NCBI GenBank assembly: GCA_003963305.1
Contig: RXJR01000031.1
Coordinates: forward strand, 186,001 to 250,000
From: Candidatus Melainabacteria bacterium
Lineage (GTDB): Bacteria; Cyanobacteriota; Vampirovibrionia; Obscuribacterales; Obscuribacteraceae
Length of the DNA: 64,000 nucleotides
Direction of reading: 5' to 3'
Part shown: in pieces, positions 36,623 to 46,425 of the stretch
Layout of the letters: the number at the start of each line of letters is the position of its first letter
How positions within the stretch are numbered: the stretch's first letter is position 1
Translations under genes and position numbers: made by a program
Notes under the pieces: generated by a model
The model's input: the letters and a program-made list of their open reading frames with translations, nothing else
Told to the model about the DNA's origin: nothing
Databases searched by the model: none

Positions 36623-36817
36623 AAACGTCTCTAGGTCGGATTTAGCAGCCCTTATTCTAGAGCATGGACAGTTTTCATGGGGGGAACCAAAAGATCACAC
36701 TTGGCTGGCAAAGTTAAAACATGACCAACACCCAGTTCGGTTTGCCCCTGTCGCAAAGGACCAAGCGCCGAAGAGCTTTGAAGCCAGCTTGACCTCGATC
36801 ATTAAGGAGTCTGCATT

Positions 36818-37009
36818 ATGCGTGATTTATTGATTGCTCTCTTTACCCCGATGAGCCCTCCTAAGAATTACAGCTTTTCTCAGCGGAATTTCGCCCAGGA
36901 ATATGAGGCGATGAAGGCAGAATACGTGCGCAAGCAGCAAAAACAGTCTATCTACCGAGCAGGCGGCGCTGCCAAGTTCGAATATCCCCTGTCGAGCTCG
37001 AGAATTTAA
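36818..37009 (+). CDS. Small basic protein of unknown function
   Basis: A 63-residue frame preceded by AAGGAG at the right distance from ATG 36818. A short hydrophobic start (MRDLLIALFTPM) is followed by a polar, aromatic and basic body (YSFSQRNFAQEYEAMKAEYV). A proper terminator follows 44 bases after the stop (37054-37093), so it is a complete small transcription unit. No homology is recognised. The first 12 residues are too short for a signal peptide. Confidence 0.7.
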   Translation: MRDLLIALFTPMSPPKNYSFSQRNFAQEYEAMKAEYVRKQQKQSIYRAGGAAKFEYPLSSSRI

Positions 37010-37053
37010 GAGTCCTTCGCTGGCAACGCAGAAGTTTCGATGTTTGACCGAGA

Positions 37054-37093
37054 GGCACACCCGACTTGTATTTGGTCGGGTGTGTGCCATTTT
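37054..37093 (+). terminator. Intrinsic terminator after the small gene
   Basis: GGCACACCCGAC (37054-37065) pairs with GTCGGGTGTGTGCC (37075-37088), with a two-base bulge, and is followed by ATTTTC. The strong GC stem plus short U-tract close the 63-residue gene. Confidence 0.75.
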
Positions 37094-37202
37094 CAATGAT
37101 AGAATTTCACCACCATACAGGTTGGTATTATCCTAACGGTGGCGGATTGATTTATCCCTATCGTGATTTCTGCCAGATGTCCCGAAGAATCGTAGGTAGA
37201 TA

Positions 37203-37850
37203 ATGAAATTTGCGAAGCTGCTGCGAAAAGGTGTTGTGCTTGTGTGCCTTGCCTGGATGCCATTGACGCCGCTCACAGCGATGGCTGTAGAAGTGCCAAA
37301 TACCAGCGAATTGAAAGAGCAATGCGAAAAAGCGCTGACAAATCTTGCCAGCTATAAAAGTTCCGAATTCGGTTTCAGCATCAAATATCCGCAGAACTGG
37401 GAAAAAGCCGAAGGGCAGCCACCGCTCATCTGCCGTTTTTTAACTGACAACGGACTCGTGAGCTATCGTGTTAGTGCCGAAAAATTATCCGTGCCTATGA
37501 CAGTTGAAGAGTACGCGAAAAATGTCAATCAAGAACTCGAAAAGCAATATCCAGTCAAAGGTTCACCACTAACTCGCGTCGAGGAATCGGCATGCAAAAT
37601 TGGTTCACTCGACGCTCATAAATCAATCTATATTCTGAAATTAGATGCGGAAGGTTCGTCGGCAAAAATGTTGCAGTATTTAGTCGTCGCTAATCAAATC
37701 GCGTATGCATTCAACTACACTGCGATCGAAGGCGCCTACGACGCTTTCATGCCACTAATCGATGAAGCCGTAAAGTCGCTGGAATTCCAACCTGTCACCG
37801 CGGGCGGTGCGGATCAATCCAAGTCGAATCACTCATCCGAATCAAAATAG
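37203..37850 (+). CDS. Secreted PsbP/DcrB-like protein
   Basis: A 215-residue protein with a signal peptide (about 1-29, ends TAMAVEV). The mature domain reads FGFSIKYPQNWEKAEGQ, then strands with CRFLTDN and a late VKSLEFQPV. This is the pattern of PsbP-fold proteins and DcrB/DUF1795-like domains, which are small periplasmic proteins of various roles. Two Cys (about 80 and 135) may form a disulfide. A Ser/Asn tail ends the protein. It is convergent with the repeat-tailed lipoprotein gene, with 3 bases between the stops. Function unknown. Confidence 0.8.
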   Translation: MKFAKLLRKGVVLVCLAWMPLTPLTAMAVEVPNTSELKEQCEKALTNLASYKSSEFGFSIKYPQNWEKAEGQPPLICRFLTDNGLVSYRVSAEKLSVPMTVEEYAKNVNQELEKQYPVKGSPLTRVEESACKIGSLDAHKSIYILKLDAEGSSAKMLQYLVVANQIAYAFNYTAIEGAYDAFMPLIDEAVKSLEFQPVTAGGADQSKSNHSSESK

Positions 37851-37853
37851 GAA

Positions 37854-38660
37854 TTACTGTTCTTTCTTGGCAGAATCGTCTTTCTTCGATTCGGAATCGC
37901 CTTTCTTTGATTCAGCATCGCCTTTCTTCGATTCAGCATCGCCTTTCTTTGATTCAGCATCGCCTTTCTTCGATTCGGCATCGCCTTTCTTCGATTCAGC
38001 GTCGCCTTTCTTCGATTCGGCATCACCTTTCTTGGCACCGCCTTCCGACTTTTTGGCTCCGCCTTCTTCAGTGCTTTCCGCTTCTGTCTTAGTCGAGCCT
38101 TTAGTACCTGAAGCGTTGTCTTTAGCCTTTTTGTACTCGGCTTGCACTTCATCAGAAACAGGCATGCTGTTCTTATTCAAGATTGCAATCGCTCTTTCAT
38201 AGTGGGCAACTGATTCTGCATAATTCTTCTCGGCAGATGAAACTCGCGCTAAACCGAGAATCGATTGCACCAGATCCGCATGCTCTAATCCAAGAGCTTT
38301 CTCACGAATGGTGAGACTTTGTTTGTACAACTTATCGGCCTGTGCACCGTCGCCTTGAGCGTAATAAAAGTCGGCAAGATTTGCGGTCGTTTTTGCTAGA
38401 GACGGGTCATTCTCGCCAAGCTTTTGCGCTTCCTGGACGGCTGCTTGATAACATTCTTCGGCTTTTTTAAGATCGCCCTTGGCTTTCGCTGCGTCACCGT
38501 CATTGGTTAACTTTTCCCAGACGGCCTGTTCGACAGCAACTTGTGTCCTGGCAGCAGAATCAGAAGTTGTTGTTTCAGTCGCATTTGGTGTGCATGCACT
38601 GATGCTCACGCCAATTCCTGCAACACAAATTCCAACTCTTAACAACTTCTGCAAATCCAT
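37854..38660 (-). CDS. TPR lipoprotein with 21-base-repeat C-terminal tail
   Basis: A 268-residue protein starting at ATG 38660 (MDLQKLLRVG) behind AAAGAGGAG; the longer frame from 38729 ignores that site. ISAC near residue 22 is a type-II lipobox. Residues about 40-185 form three to four TPR units (KKAEECYQAAVQEAQKLGEND; ADKLYKQSLTIREKALGLEH, shortened), likely for protein binding. The tail after about 195 is a hydrophilic array of a 7-residue unit, KKGDAES, eight copies, of balanced charge. Tail length is expected to vary. It is probably an envelope scaffold; a partner is not evident. Confidence 0.85.
   Translation of the reverse strand: MDLQKLLRVGICVAGIGVSISACTPNATETTTSDSAARTQVAVEQAVWEKLTNDGDAAKAKGDLKKAEECYQAAVQEAQKLGENDPSLAKTTANLADFYYAQGDGAQADKLYKQSLTIREKALGLEHADLVQSILGLARVSSAEKNYAESVAHYERAIAILNKNSMPVSDEVQAEYKKAKDNASGTKGSTKTEAESTEEGGAKKSEGGAKKGDAESKKGDAESKKGDAESKKGDAESKKGDAESKKGDAESKKGDSESKKDDSAKKEQ
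37876..38043 (-). repeat. In-frame 21-base minisatellite in the TPR lipoprotein tail
   Basis: A TCGCCTTTCTT-type motif recurs at 37876, 37897, 37918, 37939, 37960, 37981, 38002 and 38023, an exact 21-base period. Each unit encodes seven residues, mainly Lys, Gly, Asp, Ala, Glu and Ser. Edge units have drifted while central ones are nearly identical, as expected of slippage. Confidence 0.93.
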
Positions 38661-38813
38661 ACTAAACTCCTCTTTGCCGCGGAAACGGGGCATCTTTGAT
38701 ACCAGACACGCACAGCACAGACCGAGCATGACTGAAGGTTTGAGCGTACCGCAATTGACCCGCTAATAGTGAGAAAAATAAGATGCGTTTTGGCGCTGTG
38801 AGAGGAAATTCAA

Positions 38814-40445
38814 CTAATTTTGCGACGGACGCGTCGGCTTTGCTGGAGGCGCCGAATGTGCCTCCCACCAACCAGAAGGAGCTTGAGCACCGCGTTTCTT
38901 GAAAATCACACCGACCGGCAAATCTTTGCCACGTTCGACAATTGAAAATCCGCCGTCAAGAAGAGTGATGGACGAATTCGATGGTTTCGAAAATTCTCTG
39001 GAGTGAGCAGAGTAGTTGCTCAAAGTAATCATATTCGCCGTTTTAAACGCCGGTGAGTTGAAGGCAATCTCGGTGACCACGCCAGTTTTCAACAGAACGC
39101 TGAGGAAATATTTACGGTCGGATGTCCAGTAAGTGATAACGTTGTCGCTGCTAGAAGTTGGCTTGCCGAGCAGATTTAGCACTTCGGCGCTGGTCATGCC
39201 AAGGTTCATTCTCGCGACAGACTGCCCAGGCACCAGAAGTATTCGAGGATTGACAGGCTCTGGTTTGTCTGTGGCCAAATCAGCCTTATCGGCAGACCCG
39301 GGTTGGCTCGATAATGTCTGGTTTGATGAACCTGTGCCGAACTTCTTTGCAAGCGAACTTGAACCCGATGCCGTTGCTTTCGTCTGCTTGCGCCTGGAAG
39401 CAACAGGTACAGCTGACGGAACCGCTGTGGGTAACGGCGGCGGAGAAGGAGGTGTCGGAGGAGCAGCCGCGACCGTAGTGGGCGTCTCGAGCGAACTCGC
39501 CTTGTCTTCATCGTACCCAGGTCTCGGCGAAGTCGGTTTTCCAGCGATCAAAATATCATTACCGCTCCACTGACTTTTCATGACCGGTGTTTGCAGGGTG
39601 CCTCGCTCACGCAAAACAGTGTCCTGAACATCGTCTTTCAAACGCTCGAACATTTTGCCAATAGTCGTCGAGTCGCCTTGTTTTTTCAAAGTGTCAAGCA
39701 ACACAGCAGTGAAAACGCCGTTTGCGAGTTTTTTACTTTCCCAGGAGATTTGATCTTCTTTACTGGAAGCAATAACCAACTGCCCAGAGCCGGTGCTGAG
39801 TTCGTTAGCATCGACTCCGGTGCGTATCATGCCCTTGCCACCACTTTCGGTGGCACCGCTGTGACAGGCATCCAGAAAAATAATGACGCGGTCGCAATGC
39901 ACTCGGGATTTTATATCGTGCGCAAGACGTTGCATTGGAATTGCAGATGTATAGAGATCGTCGATATCGGTATCATAAGCAAGCAAATAGTTCTGCCCAC
40001 CAATATCCATTTCAGAACCGCTGCCGTGGGTTGAAAGAAAAATCACGACAAGGTCATCGGGATTTGCCACGTGGGGCAACCACTTATTTCCTAACTCCGA
40101 TAAAATGCGTCGCTGAGTCGCATCTTTATTTAGCAGAATCTTTACGTGATCGGGAGCAAATCCTGCACTATTAGTCAAATAACTGGCGAAATCGGCGGCA
40201 TCTTTTGCAGAATATCTCAAGTTCAATTTAGGATTTTCGAACTCGCTAATTCCCACTACCAGCGCCCACTTATCGCGAATTGGGCGATTGGGGGCCTGCG
40301 CATCTTCGGCTGATCTGGCAAAGCCCGCGCTTACCGAAATGGTCAGAGCGATTACGGCGAGAACGCCCCTCTTTATTAACTGACCGCTGCAGTCACCGAC
40401 ATTTAAAAATTGATTTGTTCGCTTAGCTCTTCGATTGCTTTGCAT
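38814..40445 (-). CDS. Caspase-family protease with C-terminal BamE/SmpA-like domain
   Basis: A 543-residue secreted protein: signal or anchor at about 24-46, then a C14 caspase domain (about 58-290). The dyad is visible: His140 in STHGSG and Cys194 in LDACHSG, with GINEY-like ALVVGISEFEN at the first strand. A Pro/Ala/Thr linker (about 310-390) leads to a small domain (about 400-475) with VARMNLGMTSAEVLNLLGKP, the pattern of SmpA/OmlA/BamE outer-membrane modules, followed by a further beta-like segment. It is not a copy of the orthocaspase at 1447: domain layout and motifs differ. Likely an envelope protease; substrate unknown. Confidence 0.88.
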   Translation of the reverse strand: MQSNRRAKRTNQFLNVGDCSGQLIKRGVLAVIALTISVSAGFARSAEDAQAPNRPIRDKWALVVGISEFENPKLNLRYSAKDAADFASYLTNSAGFAPDHVKILLNKDATQRRILSELGNKWLPHVANPDDLVVIFLSTHGSGSEMDIGGQNYLLAYDTDIDDLYTSAIPMQRLAHDIKSRVHCDRVIIFLDACHSGATESGGKGMIRTGVDANELSTGSGQLVIASSKEDQISWESKKLANGVFTAVLLDTLKKQGDSTTIGKMFERLKDDVQDTVLRERGTLQTPVMKSQWSGNDILIAGKPTSPRPGYDEDKASSLETPTTVAAAPPTPPSPPPLPTAVPSAVPVASRRKQTKATASGSSSLAKKFGTGSSNQTLSSQPGSADKADLATDKPEPVNPRILLVPGQSVARMNLGMTSAEVLNLLGKPTSSSDNVITYWTSDRKYFLSVLLKTGVVTEIAFNSPAFKTANMITLSNYSAHSREFSKPSNSSITLLDGGFSIVERGKDLPVGVIFKKRGAQAPSGWWEAHSAPPAKPTRPSQN

Positions 40446-40628
40446 GTTCAGCTTTACGCCAATTCAGCGTTCATGGAATCAGAATGGCACCCTTCAGTAC
40501 CGCTACACGTTCAGAATAACATCGATTTCATAATCCCTGCCGGGTTTAAGAAGTCGCCTAATTTTTTTGCCCACTTCGTAACAACAAAGTTGGTTGAAAA
40601 ACCAGTCAGTTGTCAGATGGAGCAAAAA

Positions 40629-41024
40629 ATGTCGTTAACACAGTGGAGACTTGATTCGGCGGTTCAAAACGATGCAGCTAATCTTCGCAACGCGCAGATG
40701 AATTCATGCTCATTCGCGAGCGGAACAGACCGGAAATCACTCAAGTTTGCGTGCGTAAACGCCTTCAACAAGCTAAATCAGCAATTCAGCGAACTTGTCT
40801 TCGACTTGCGCCGCAACAGCTTTCAAGATTTCGAGAACTCCTTCGAGCAGATCAAATCGCAGATGGAACAAAACTTGAACGGACTGAATTACGACCGACC
40901 CAAACTCGTGGTCGCCTTTAACTCACAAGCTCAACCAGTTCGTTCAGCCGATAATCAAAATTTCGACGTACTGGCGAAATTGAGCGATAGTGGCAGAATC
41001 GTTCTTCAGTTTATGGACCGATAG
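40629..41024 (+). CDS. Protein of unknown function
   Basis: 131 residues from ATG 40629 (MSLTQWRLDSAV), which has GGAG upstream. The open frame runs back to 40410, but that part overlaps the divergent caspase start and reads less like protein. The product is polar and helical, with one hydrophobic patch and no signal peptide. ACVNAFNKLNQQFSELVFDLRRN is the most protein-like stretch. No family is recognised. The region upstream of the start (40446-40628) probably holds promoters for both directions. Confidence 0.5.
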   Translation: MSLTQWRLDSAVQNDAANLRNAQMNSCSFASGTDRKSLKFACVNAFNKLNQQFSELVFDLRRNSFQDFENSFEQIKSQMEQNLNGLNYDRPKLVVAFNSQAQPVRSADNQNFDVLAKLSDSGRIVLQFMDR

Positions 41025-41138
41025 TTCAGATGAATAAGGCATAACAACGCATTCAGTCGCAAAGCTTATTGGCAACCATGCCTATATAGTAAAATCAGCC
41101 AAGAACCGGACGTTCAGCTTTCGGCGGACTGCTTAACA

Positions 41139-43802
41139 GTGCAAAACGCGCACATCAAATCGTGCCTTCTGACAGTGCTCACCATGTTGGTGAGCACCTT
41201 GTCGCTGACCTCGTGTTCGATACATGTGCCGGGCACGCAGACGGGCACTCTCAGCGTATCTCCACCCCAGGCTCAATCGAAATACTCTGTCGACTCTCTG
41301 GAAGAGCCGGTTCATCAAGTCAAAATCACAGCCGGTCCTTTCGACCTTCATCGCAAATATCGCTCTATGGAAGGTCCTTACGTCAACGAGACCTTCAGGG
41401 TGGCGGACATGCTCGCAACCAAAGAGATATCGGTGAATGAGTCTGCCGTAAATTTTGTCGAAAATGGCAACAAGCCATCAATGATGGCAGGCGCCGCAAG
41501 CGGAACCGGAAGCAATGCCGGAAGCAATGCCGGGAGCAATGGCAGCGGCAACGCCGGAAGCAACTCGAGGACGAGCGCGATTGTTCACTCGAATGAGCCT
41601 AAAGAATTGATCTGGGCAAAAGGCGTAAAGCTGATCGTGCTGGACGAGAATGACAAGCCGCTGCCGACAGCGGAATTTATTTGTCACTTCAATATCGATG
41701 TGGATCCACGTAACACTGTATTTCCTGAAATCCACACAGGCAGTCCCAGACTCTTCACCTTGACACAGGGACAAACCGACTTTCGGTTTCCTGAAGGCTA
41801 TGCAGTTCCGCTTTCGAGCAAAGAATTTCTGCACATTGCATTTCAGGCAGCAAATCGTACAACGACTGAACATCGCAGAGTCAAACACCTTTGCACGATT
41901 GACTTTGTTAAAGACTCAGAGCTGAAAAAGCCAATGAAAGCACTCTCCTGGTATACGCCTTATGTGGCAGTGGAGTTGAACGAAAAGACCAGAATCAAAG
42001 AACCAAGCATTCACGGTCCGTCATGCATGGCCATATCTCGAGGTGATAACGCACCTAATGCGGTACCCGGGGCGGTGATGACCGACGCCAACGATAGAAA
42101 GACGACGGGGCACTGGCTCGTGCCACCAGGCATACAACCATACACCTGTCCCATCGCAGACGGGCGTGACATGGGCTTCAACACAGAAGATCGCACAGTG
42201 CGTGCCGTATGGACTCACGTGCATCCGTTGTGCAAAAACGTGACTTTGATGGTTTGTGACGGAACAAAAAAGACGCCAGCCTGGACCACACAAATCACAA
42301 CGAAAACCGATCACGGATTGGAAATCGCAAAAATAGGTGACCTATACTTCAAAGACGGCCTGGTTCTGCCGAAAGGAAAACACTTCGAAATTGATTCGGT
42401 GTACGACAACACCACCGGAAAGATACAAGATTCCATGGTTTCACAAGGAATCTTTTACGACGATCCGCACTTCGTCAAGCCAAACTGGAAAGATGCGCCG
42501 ACACTGGCTTCCAACGCCAATGGTTCGACGGCGGAAGATTACAATGGCTCCGACATCTACAGCCCTTTTAACGCACAGAATGACGGACCACTGTTGACAG
42601 AACCGAAGACCATGGAAGTGACGACCTCAGTTGGCAAGCTACATATGGTAATCGATCCCACCATCGCTCCGGCGCATGCAACCCAACTCTACAAGCTCTT
42701 CAAGGTGGGCGCATTCGATGGCACCAACGTCATCACTTATCAGCCAAACTACTTATTTCAGGTTGGTTCAATCGACATCAAACACGATCCGAAAAGACCC
42801 GTAACAGCGGAACAAACAGCGCTATTGCGACGATTGCCGCTGGAAGTGGAAAGTCACAAAGAAGGACGTGGACTTAATAAGAAGTGGGCGCTGACGATGG
42901 CTCGGTCTCATGCCGAAGATTCAGCCGTAAGTTCCTTTTCAATCTTGCTGGACAATGCACCCCACCTGGATCACCAGTACACAGTTTTCGGTCGCCTGAT
43001 ACCAGATGCAGTGACTACGGCAACCATGAAACGAATGATCGCAACCTGGACAAAAGCGCACCCATATATCATTAGTGCAAAAGACCTCCCGGCACCAAAC
43101 AGCAAATCAGATTTACTTGCGGATGCGTCCGCCCAATTGAATGCACTGTCTGGCAAGTCTAAAGCCGATGAAGCGTGCAATGACCTATATTGCGGCATAA
43201 AACCTGACGCCCCTAAGGAAGTGAAGAAAAACGTGGATGAGACTTATCCTGTGTTCAGCGCGAAGACTGACGGGCCGCTGCTAACTGCTCCAAAAACAGT
43301 TGAAATGAAAACGTCAGCCGGTACGATTCGAATGGTTATAGACCCGGCGGTAGCACCAATCAATGCCACACAAATGTACAAGCTCTTTACTGCAGGTGCA
43401 TTTGACGGCACGAGCATCGTGCGCTACGAACACAATTTTGTTCTGCAGACGGCACTAGCGGAAAACAAAGCAGATGGATTCAAACTCAATTCGCCGCATA
43501 TAACGACGATGCTCAGACGATTGCCACTGGAAGTGAAAGCCCAACAGTCCGGCAAAGTGCTGCACAAGAAGTATGTTCTTTCGATGGCGCACGGAGATGA
43601 CCCGAATTCAGCCGTAACGTCATTCTCGATTTTGTTAGGAAGTGCGCCGCACCTGGACCAGAAATACACAATTTTCGGACACGTCATCGACGATGCAGAG
43701 TCGATCAAAACGATTCACAAAATCGAATCGGAGTGGCAAAGCAAACACCCTCATATAATCAGCGTTCGCCCAGACCACACTTCGATAGCTGCGTCAACAT
43801 GA
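41139..43802 (+). CDS. Lipoprotein with two cyclophilin-type PPIase domains
   Basis: An 887-residue envelope protein, GTG start, with lipobox LTSC near residue 25. After a low-complexity Gly/Ser/Asn segment (about 115-145) there is a beta-rich region (about 155-470). Its motif HVHPLC and the strand YDNTTGKIQDSM resemble the copper type-II monooxygenase-like fold, but this is tentative. Two cyclophilin-like domains follow (about 485-640 and 705-880). The second keeps the catalytic trio by alignment to CypA (Arg55, Phe60, Gln63) in VRYEHNFVLQ; the first has Thr, Tyr and Gln at these places (ITYQPNYLFQ), so it is probably weak or inactive. Both retain the late LDxxYTxFG motif. It should assist protein folding in the periplasm. 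Confidence 0.82.
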   Translation: MQNAHIKSCLLTVLTMLVSTLSLTSCSIHVPGTQTGTLSVSPPQAQSKYSVDSLEEPVHQVKITAGPFDLHRKYRSMEGPYVNETFRVADMLATKEISVNESAVNFVENGNKPSMMAGAASGTGSNAGSNAGSNGSGNAGSNSRTSAIVHSNEPKELIWAKGVKLIVLDENDKPLPTAEFICHFNIDVDPRNTVFPEIHTGSPRLFTLTQGQTDFRFPEGYAVPLSSKEFLHIAFQAANRTTTEHRRVKHLCTIDFVKDSELKKPMKALSWYTPYVAVELNEKTRIKEPSIHGPSCMAISRGDNAPNAVPGAVMTDANDRKTTGHWLVPPGIQPYTCPIADGRDMGFNTEDRTVRAVWTHVHPLCKNVTLMVCDGTKKTPAWTTQITTKTDHGLEIAKIGDLYFKDGLVLPKGKHFEIDSVYDNTTGKIQDSMVSQGIFYDDPHFVKPNWKDAPTLASNANGSTAEDYNGSDIYSPFNAQNDGPLLTEPKTMEVTTSVGKLHMVIDPTIAPAHATQLYKLFKVGAFDGTNVITYQPNYLFQVGSIDIKHDPKRPVTAEQTALLRRLPLEVESHKEGRGLNKKWALTMARSHAEDSAVSSFSILLDNAPHLDHQYTVFGRLIPDAVTTATMKRMIATWTKAHPYIISAKDLPAPNSKSDLLADASAQLNALSGKSKADEACNDLYCGIKPDAPKEVKKNVDETYPVFSAKTDGPLLTAPKTVEMKTSAGTIRMVIDPAVAPINATQMYKLFTAGAFDGTSIVRYEHNFVLQTALAENKADGFKLNSPHITTMLRRLPLEVKAQQSGKVLHKKYVLSMAHGDDPNSAVTSFSILLGSAPHLDQKYTIFGHVIDDAESIKTIHKIESEWQSKHPHIISVRPDHTSIAAST

Positions 43803-43877
43803 GGTCTTGTTGTGGTCTAAAGGCTTCGGCTTTTGAAGATCCAGCGGATTGAACAGCAAACTTCTCAGATCAAGCGT

Positions 43878-46148
43878 TTATTTGAAACCAGCTTTTTTCA
43901 AAGCGGAATTCAGGTAAGTGTCTTTCTTCATTTTGTCCCAAACCATGCCAGTTCGATAGTTTTCAGTCATCAACAAAATCGGACCCTGGTCAATTCCCAA
44001 CGTCTCTTTATCTACCCAACCCGAAGGTTTGCTGCCGTCAAATGTGGGATTGAATGCGTCCTGGAAGCCGAGCGGTCCAACGATTTCGGGACGATTGGTG
44101 TACCAGTGCTTAATCGTCGGAAGCACGAGCTCGGGCACGAACGGCAGCGATGAAGCCGCTGCAGTCGGAGCTATAGTACCGTCATCTGGAGCGTTGGGAA
44201 ATCCACGTGCATTGTAACTTTTAAACTCCACTGGCTTTCCATCAACATTTTTGACCACATCGCCTGGACCATCGCACGCTGTTAGACCCCAATCGAGAGC
44301 GCTATAGCCTTTCCACCCCATCGGATTCGCAACTGCGTACGCGTGCTGAGCCATTGCGGCACGTCTGGAATTTTCAAAATAGTCGAAGCCGACTTTGCGA
44401 TTGGTGGCGTCATTGATACCACGATAATCCATCCATATCTGTGTATATTGGTGTCCGAAGAGCGGTCCAAACTCGAGACTCTTCTGCCCGTTCATCTCAA
44501 CCACTTTGCTGGTCGACATGAACTTGTCCCAGGCTGCAGCGGGCAATGGATGTGTCGGGGAGCCCATCGCCAACAACAACAATATCTGTGCCTCGTTGTA
44601 AGCCTGCCAATCGGAAGAAATAAAGCCGTGCTCGGGAGTCCATCCCATCGATAAACGGCCCTCAGCATTGAGAGCCCACGGCCAATCGACGCGCTTATAG
44701 AGATTGTCTGCGAGTTCGCGAATCTGAGTCTCTTTCGGATTGTTTCCATCGTAGAAATTTTTAGCGAAAAGAACTCCGCCCATGAGCAGCGCGGTATCAA
44801 CGGTTGAGAGTTCATTTTCTCCCTGTCTCAATCCAGTTTTGGGGTCGAGGAAATGATAGAAGAATCCGTGATCTCCTGAGGTTCCTTTCGCGTCCGGTCC
44901 TTGCGGCGTCTCGGACAAGTTCTTCAGCACCTTCAGAGTGTAGTCTGTAGCTTCTTCACGACTGATCCAGCCTCTGCTGACTGCAACCGGATGTGCAGTC
45001 AAAGAAAACCCAACCGCAGCTATACTTGCAGGTGATGTATCGGTTGATCTGTCTCTGGTCAAGCCTGTAACTGGATCGCTTTGTTGTCTGAAATATTCGA
45101 AGTGGGCTCGCTGCATTTTGTCCAGCAATTGATGCTCACCCGGTGTAAGTTTTGAAGCCGGCAATTCTCTGGCGGCGATTTGTTCATTTGTCTTGCCTGT
45201 GCCAACGTCAGCTGGGGCACTCTCAGCTGGTGTAATCTCAGCGCGAGCAATCTCACCGCGAGCAATCTCAGCTGGAGCACTCTCCCCGGGAGCACTCTCC
45301 CCGGGAGCACTCTCAGCGGGAGCACTCTTGGCGCCCGCAATGTGCGCACCGGCGATGTGAGCAGCGTCAAGTCCAGCGCCAGTTACCATGAATGATGCGA
45401 TAGAGTGCACCAACTCTTCCCTTGAAGAAAAGCCCTTTCCAGAAAGCAGCGAATTACTTTCCGCACTGGCGACGCCACCAACTGCGCCACCAACAGCATT
45501 GCTTCCAACTCTGATGGCGATTGATTCGACAGCTGATTGCGCGACGGGAACACCAATAGCAATGCGGGCGGATTCAATCCCATTAGCAACAGCAAGCGAG
45601 GAGGCTCCCATAGCAGCAAAAGTGATCGCAGAACTGGCTGCCGAGACTGCTCGCTGTTCCCAAAAGTCTCGGGTCGGGTCACTTGCAGGGGTTAAAACAA
45701 GTCCATAAAGAGCACCAGCTACAGCCATTCGAGATGCAGGCACTGTCAAATTCATAGAGCCCTCCAGGCGACCGACTGTATTTTCGCCCAGAAGACCGGA
45801 TTTATTCAACGTGCTTGCCACCCCTTCTTCTTTTAGAAGGCCCGCTTTGTTCAACATTCCGCCTGAAATCTTTTCTGTCAAGAGAAATGGTCCGACCATG
45901 CCAACGCCGGAGCCGATTGTTTGCGCTACCCAAGCTTTGCTACCGAACTCAGTCGCGTCCGGAGCGTCAATCAATTGCGGACAAGGCAGCACCTGACGCT
46001 CAGCCACCTTATTGACGAGTTGAGTCACGCCTTCCATAGGCGATTGTATTGCAGAGTAAAGGAGCGCTTGGCCGGAAAGCTTAGCCAGGCTCAAGGCGCT
46101 GTCAGAGCCTGAATCGTTTTTCGTCGAAACTGGAACTTCAAGGGACAT
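43878..46148 (-). CDS. Glucoamylase-family protein (GH144-like) with long N-terminal region
   Basis: A 756-residue protein. The C-terminal 400 residues match the glycoamylase-like family (PF10091, including GH144 beta-1,2-glucanases). It opens with AHFEYFRQQSDPVTGLTRDRS and continues with GDHGFFYHFLDPKTG, then SDWQAYNEAQILLLLAMGSP and GLTACDGPGD. Acidic residues in those motifs are expected catalytic candidates. The N-terminal 260 residues are Ala/Gly/Ser-rich and helical and not recognisable; no normal signal peptide is visible. The two parts are joined by a tandem 5-residue repeat (APGES/ARGEI type). It could degrade or remodel a beta-glucan; the exact linkage is not predictable. Confidence 0.85.
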   Translation of the reverse strand: MSLEVPVSTKNDSGSDSALSLAKLSGQALLYSAIQSPMEGVTQLVNKVAERQVLPCPQLIDAPDATEFGSKAWVAQTIGSGVGMVGPFLLTEKISGGMLNKAGLLKEEGVASTLNKSGLLGENTVGRLEGSMNLTVPASRMAVAGALYGLVLTPASDPTRDFWEQRAVSAASSAITFAAMGASSLAVANGIESARIAIGVPVAQSAVESIAIRVGSNAVGGAVGGVASAESNSLLSGKGFSSREELVHSIASFMVTGAGLDAAHIAGAHIAGAKSAPAESAPGESAPGESAPAEIARGEIARAEITPAESAPADVGTGKTNEQIAARELPASKLTPGEHQLLDKMQRAHFEYFRQQSDPVTGLTRDRSTDTSPASIAAVGFSLTAHPVAVSRGWISREEATDYTLKVLKNLSETPQGPDAKGTSGDHGFFYHFLDPKTGLRQGENELSTVDTALLMGGVLFAKNFYDGNNPKETQIRELADNLYKRVDWPWALNAEGRLSMGWTPEHGFISSDWQAYNEAQILLLLAMGSPTHPLPAAAWDKFMSTSKVVEMNGQKSLEFGPLFGHQYTQIWMDYRGINDATNRKVGFDYFENSRRAAMAQHAYAVANPMGWKGYSALDWGLTACDGPGDVVKNVDGKPVEFKSYNARGFPNAPDDGTIAPTAAASSLPFVPELVLPTIKHWYTNRPEIVGPLGFQDAFNPTFDGSKPSGWVDKETLGIDQGPILLMTENYRTGMVWDKMKKDTYLNSALKKAGFK
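45205..45339 (-). repeat. In-frame 15-base minisatellite in the glucoamylase-family gene
   Basis: Nine contiguous 15-base units (45205, 45220, 45235, 45250, 45265, 45280, 45295, 45310, 45325) encode the five-residue APGES/ARAEI series in the linker. Two central units are identical. The period and in-frame length fit slippage under coding selection. Confidence 0.9.
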
Positions 46149-46425
46149 CTGTCACCACTTAAAAACCGCGCAAAACGGAAGTCGTGCATGAACGAGCGAG
46201 TCGCGATTATGGAGAGAGAAGGGGTGCGCTGAACAAAAATATCCTATAGATATTGACGCGCCCGGTCATTGGTGAAAGTACGAACGCGCCAGCATTTAAC
46301 CTGCGACAAGCTCAACTGCAGGAACTTTATCGACATTTTTGCAACAAAAAGGGACCCAACTCACTGTCACATGCGTCTGAGGACTATCCGAAACGCGACA
46401 ATTCAAACCAGAAAGGAAGTTTTGA

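Noticed and set aside
37807-38202. 131-residue plus-strand open frame of FFDSASP-type repeats
   Set aside because: Antisense shadow of the 21-base repeat in the TPR lipoprotein gene, which has a lipobox, TPRs and a good ribosome site.
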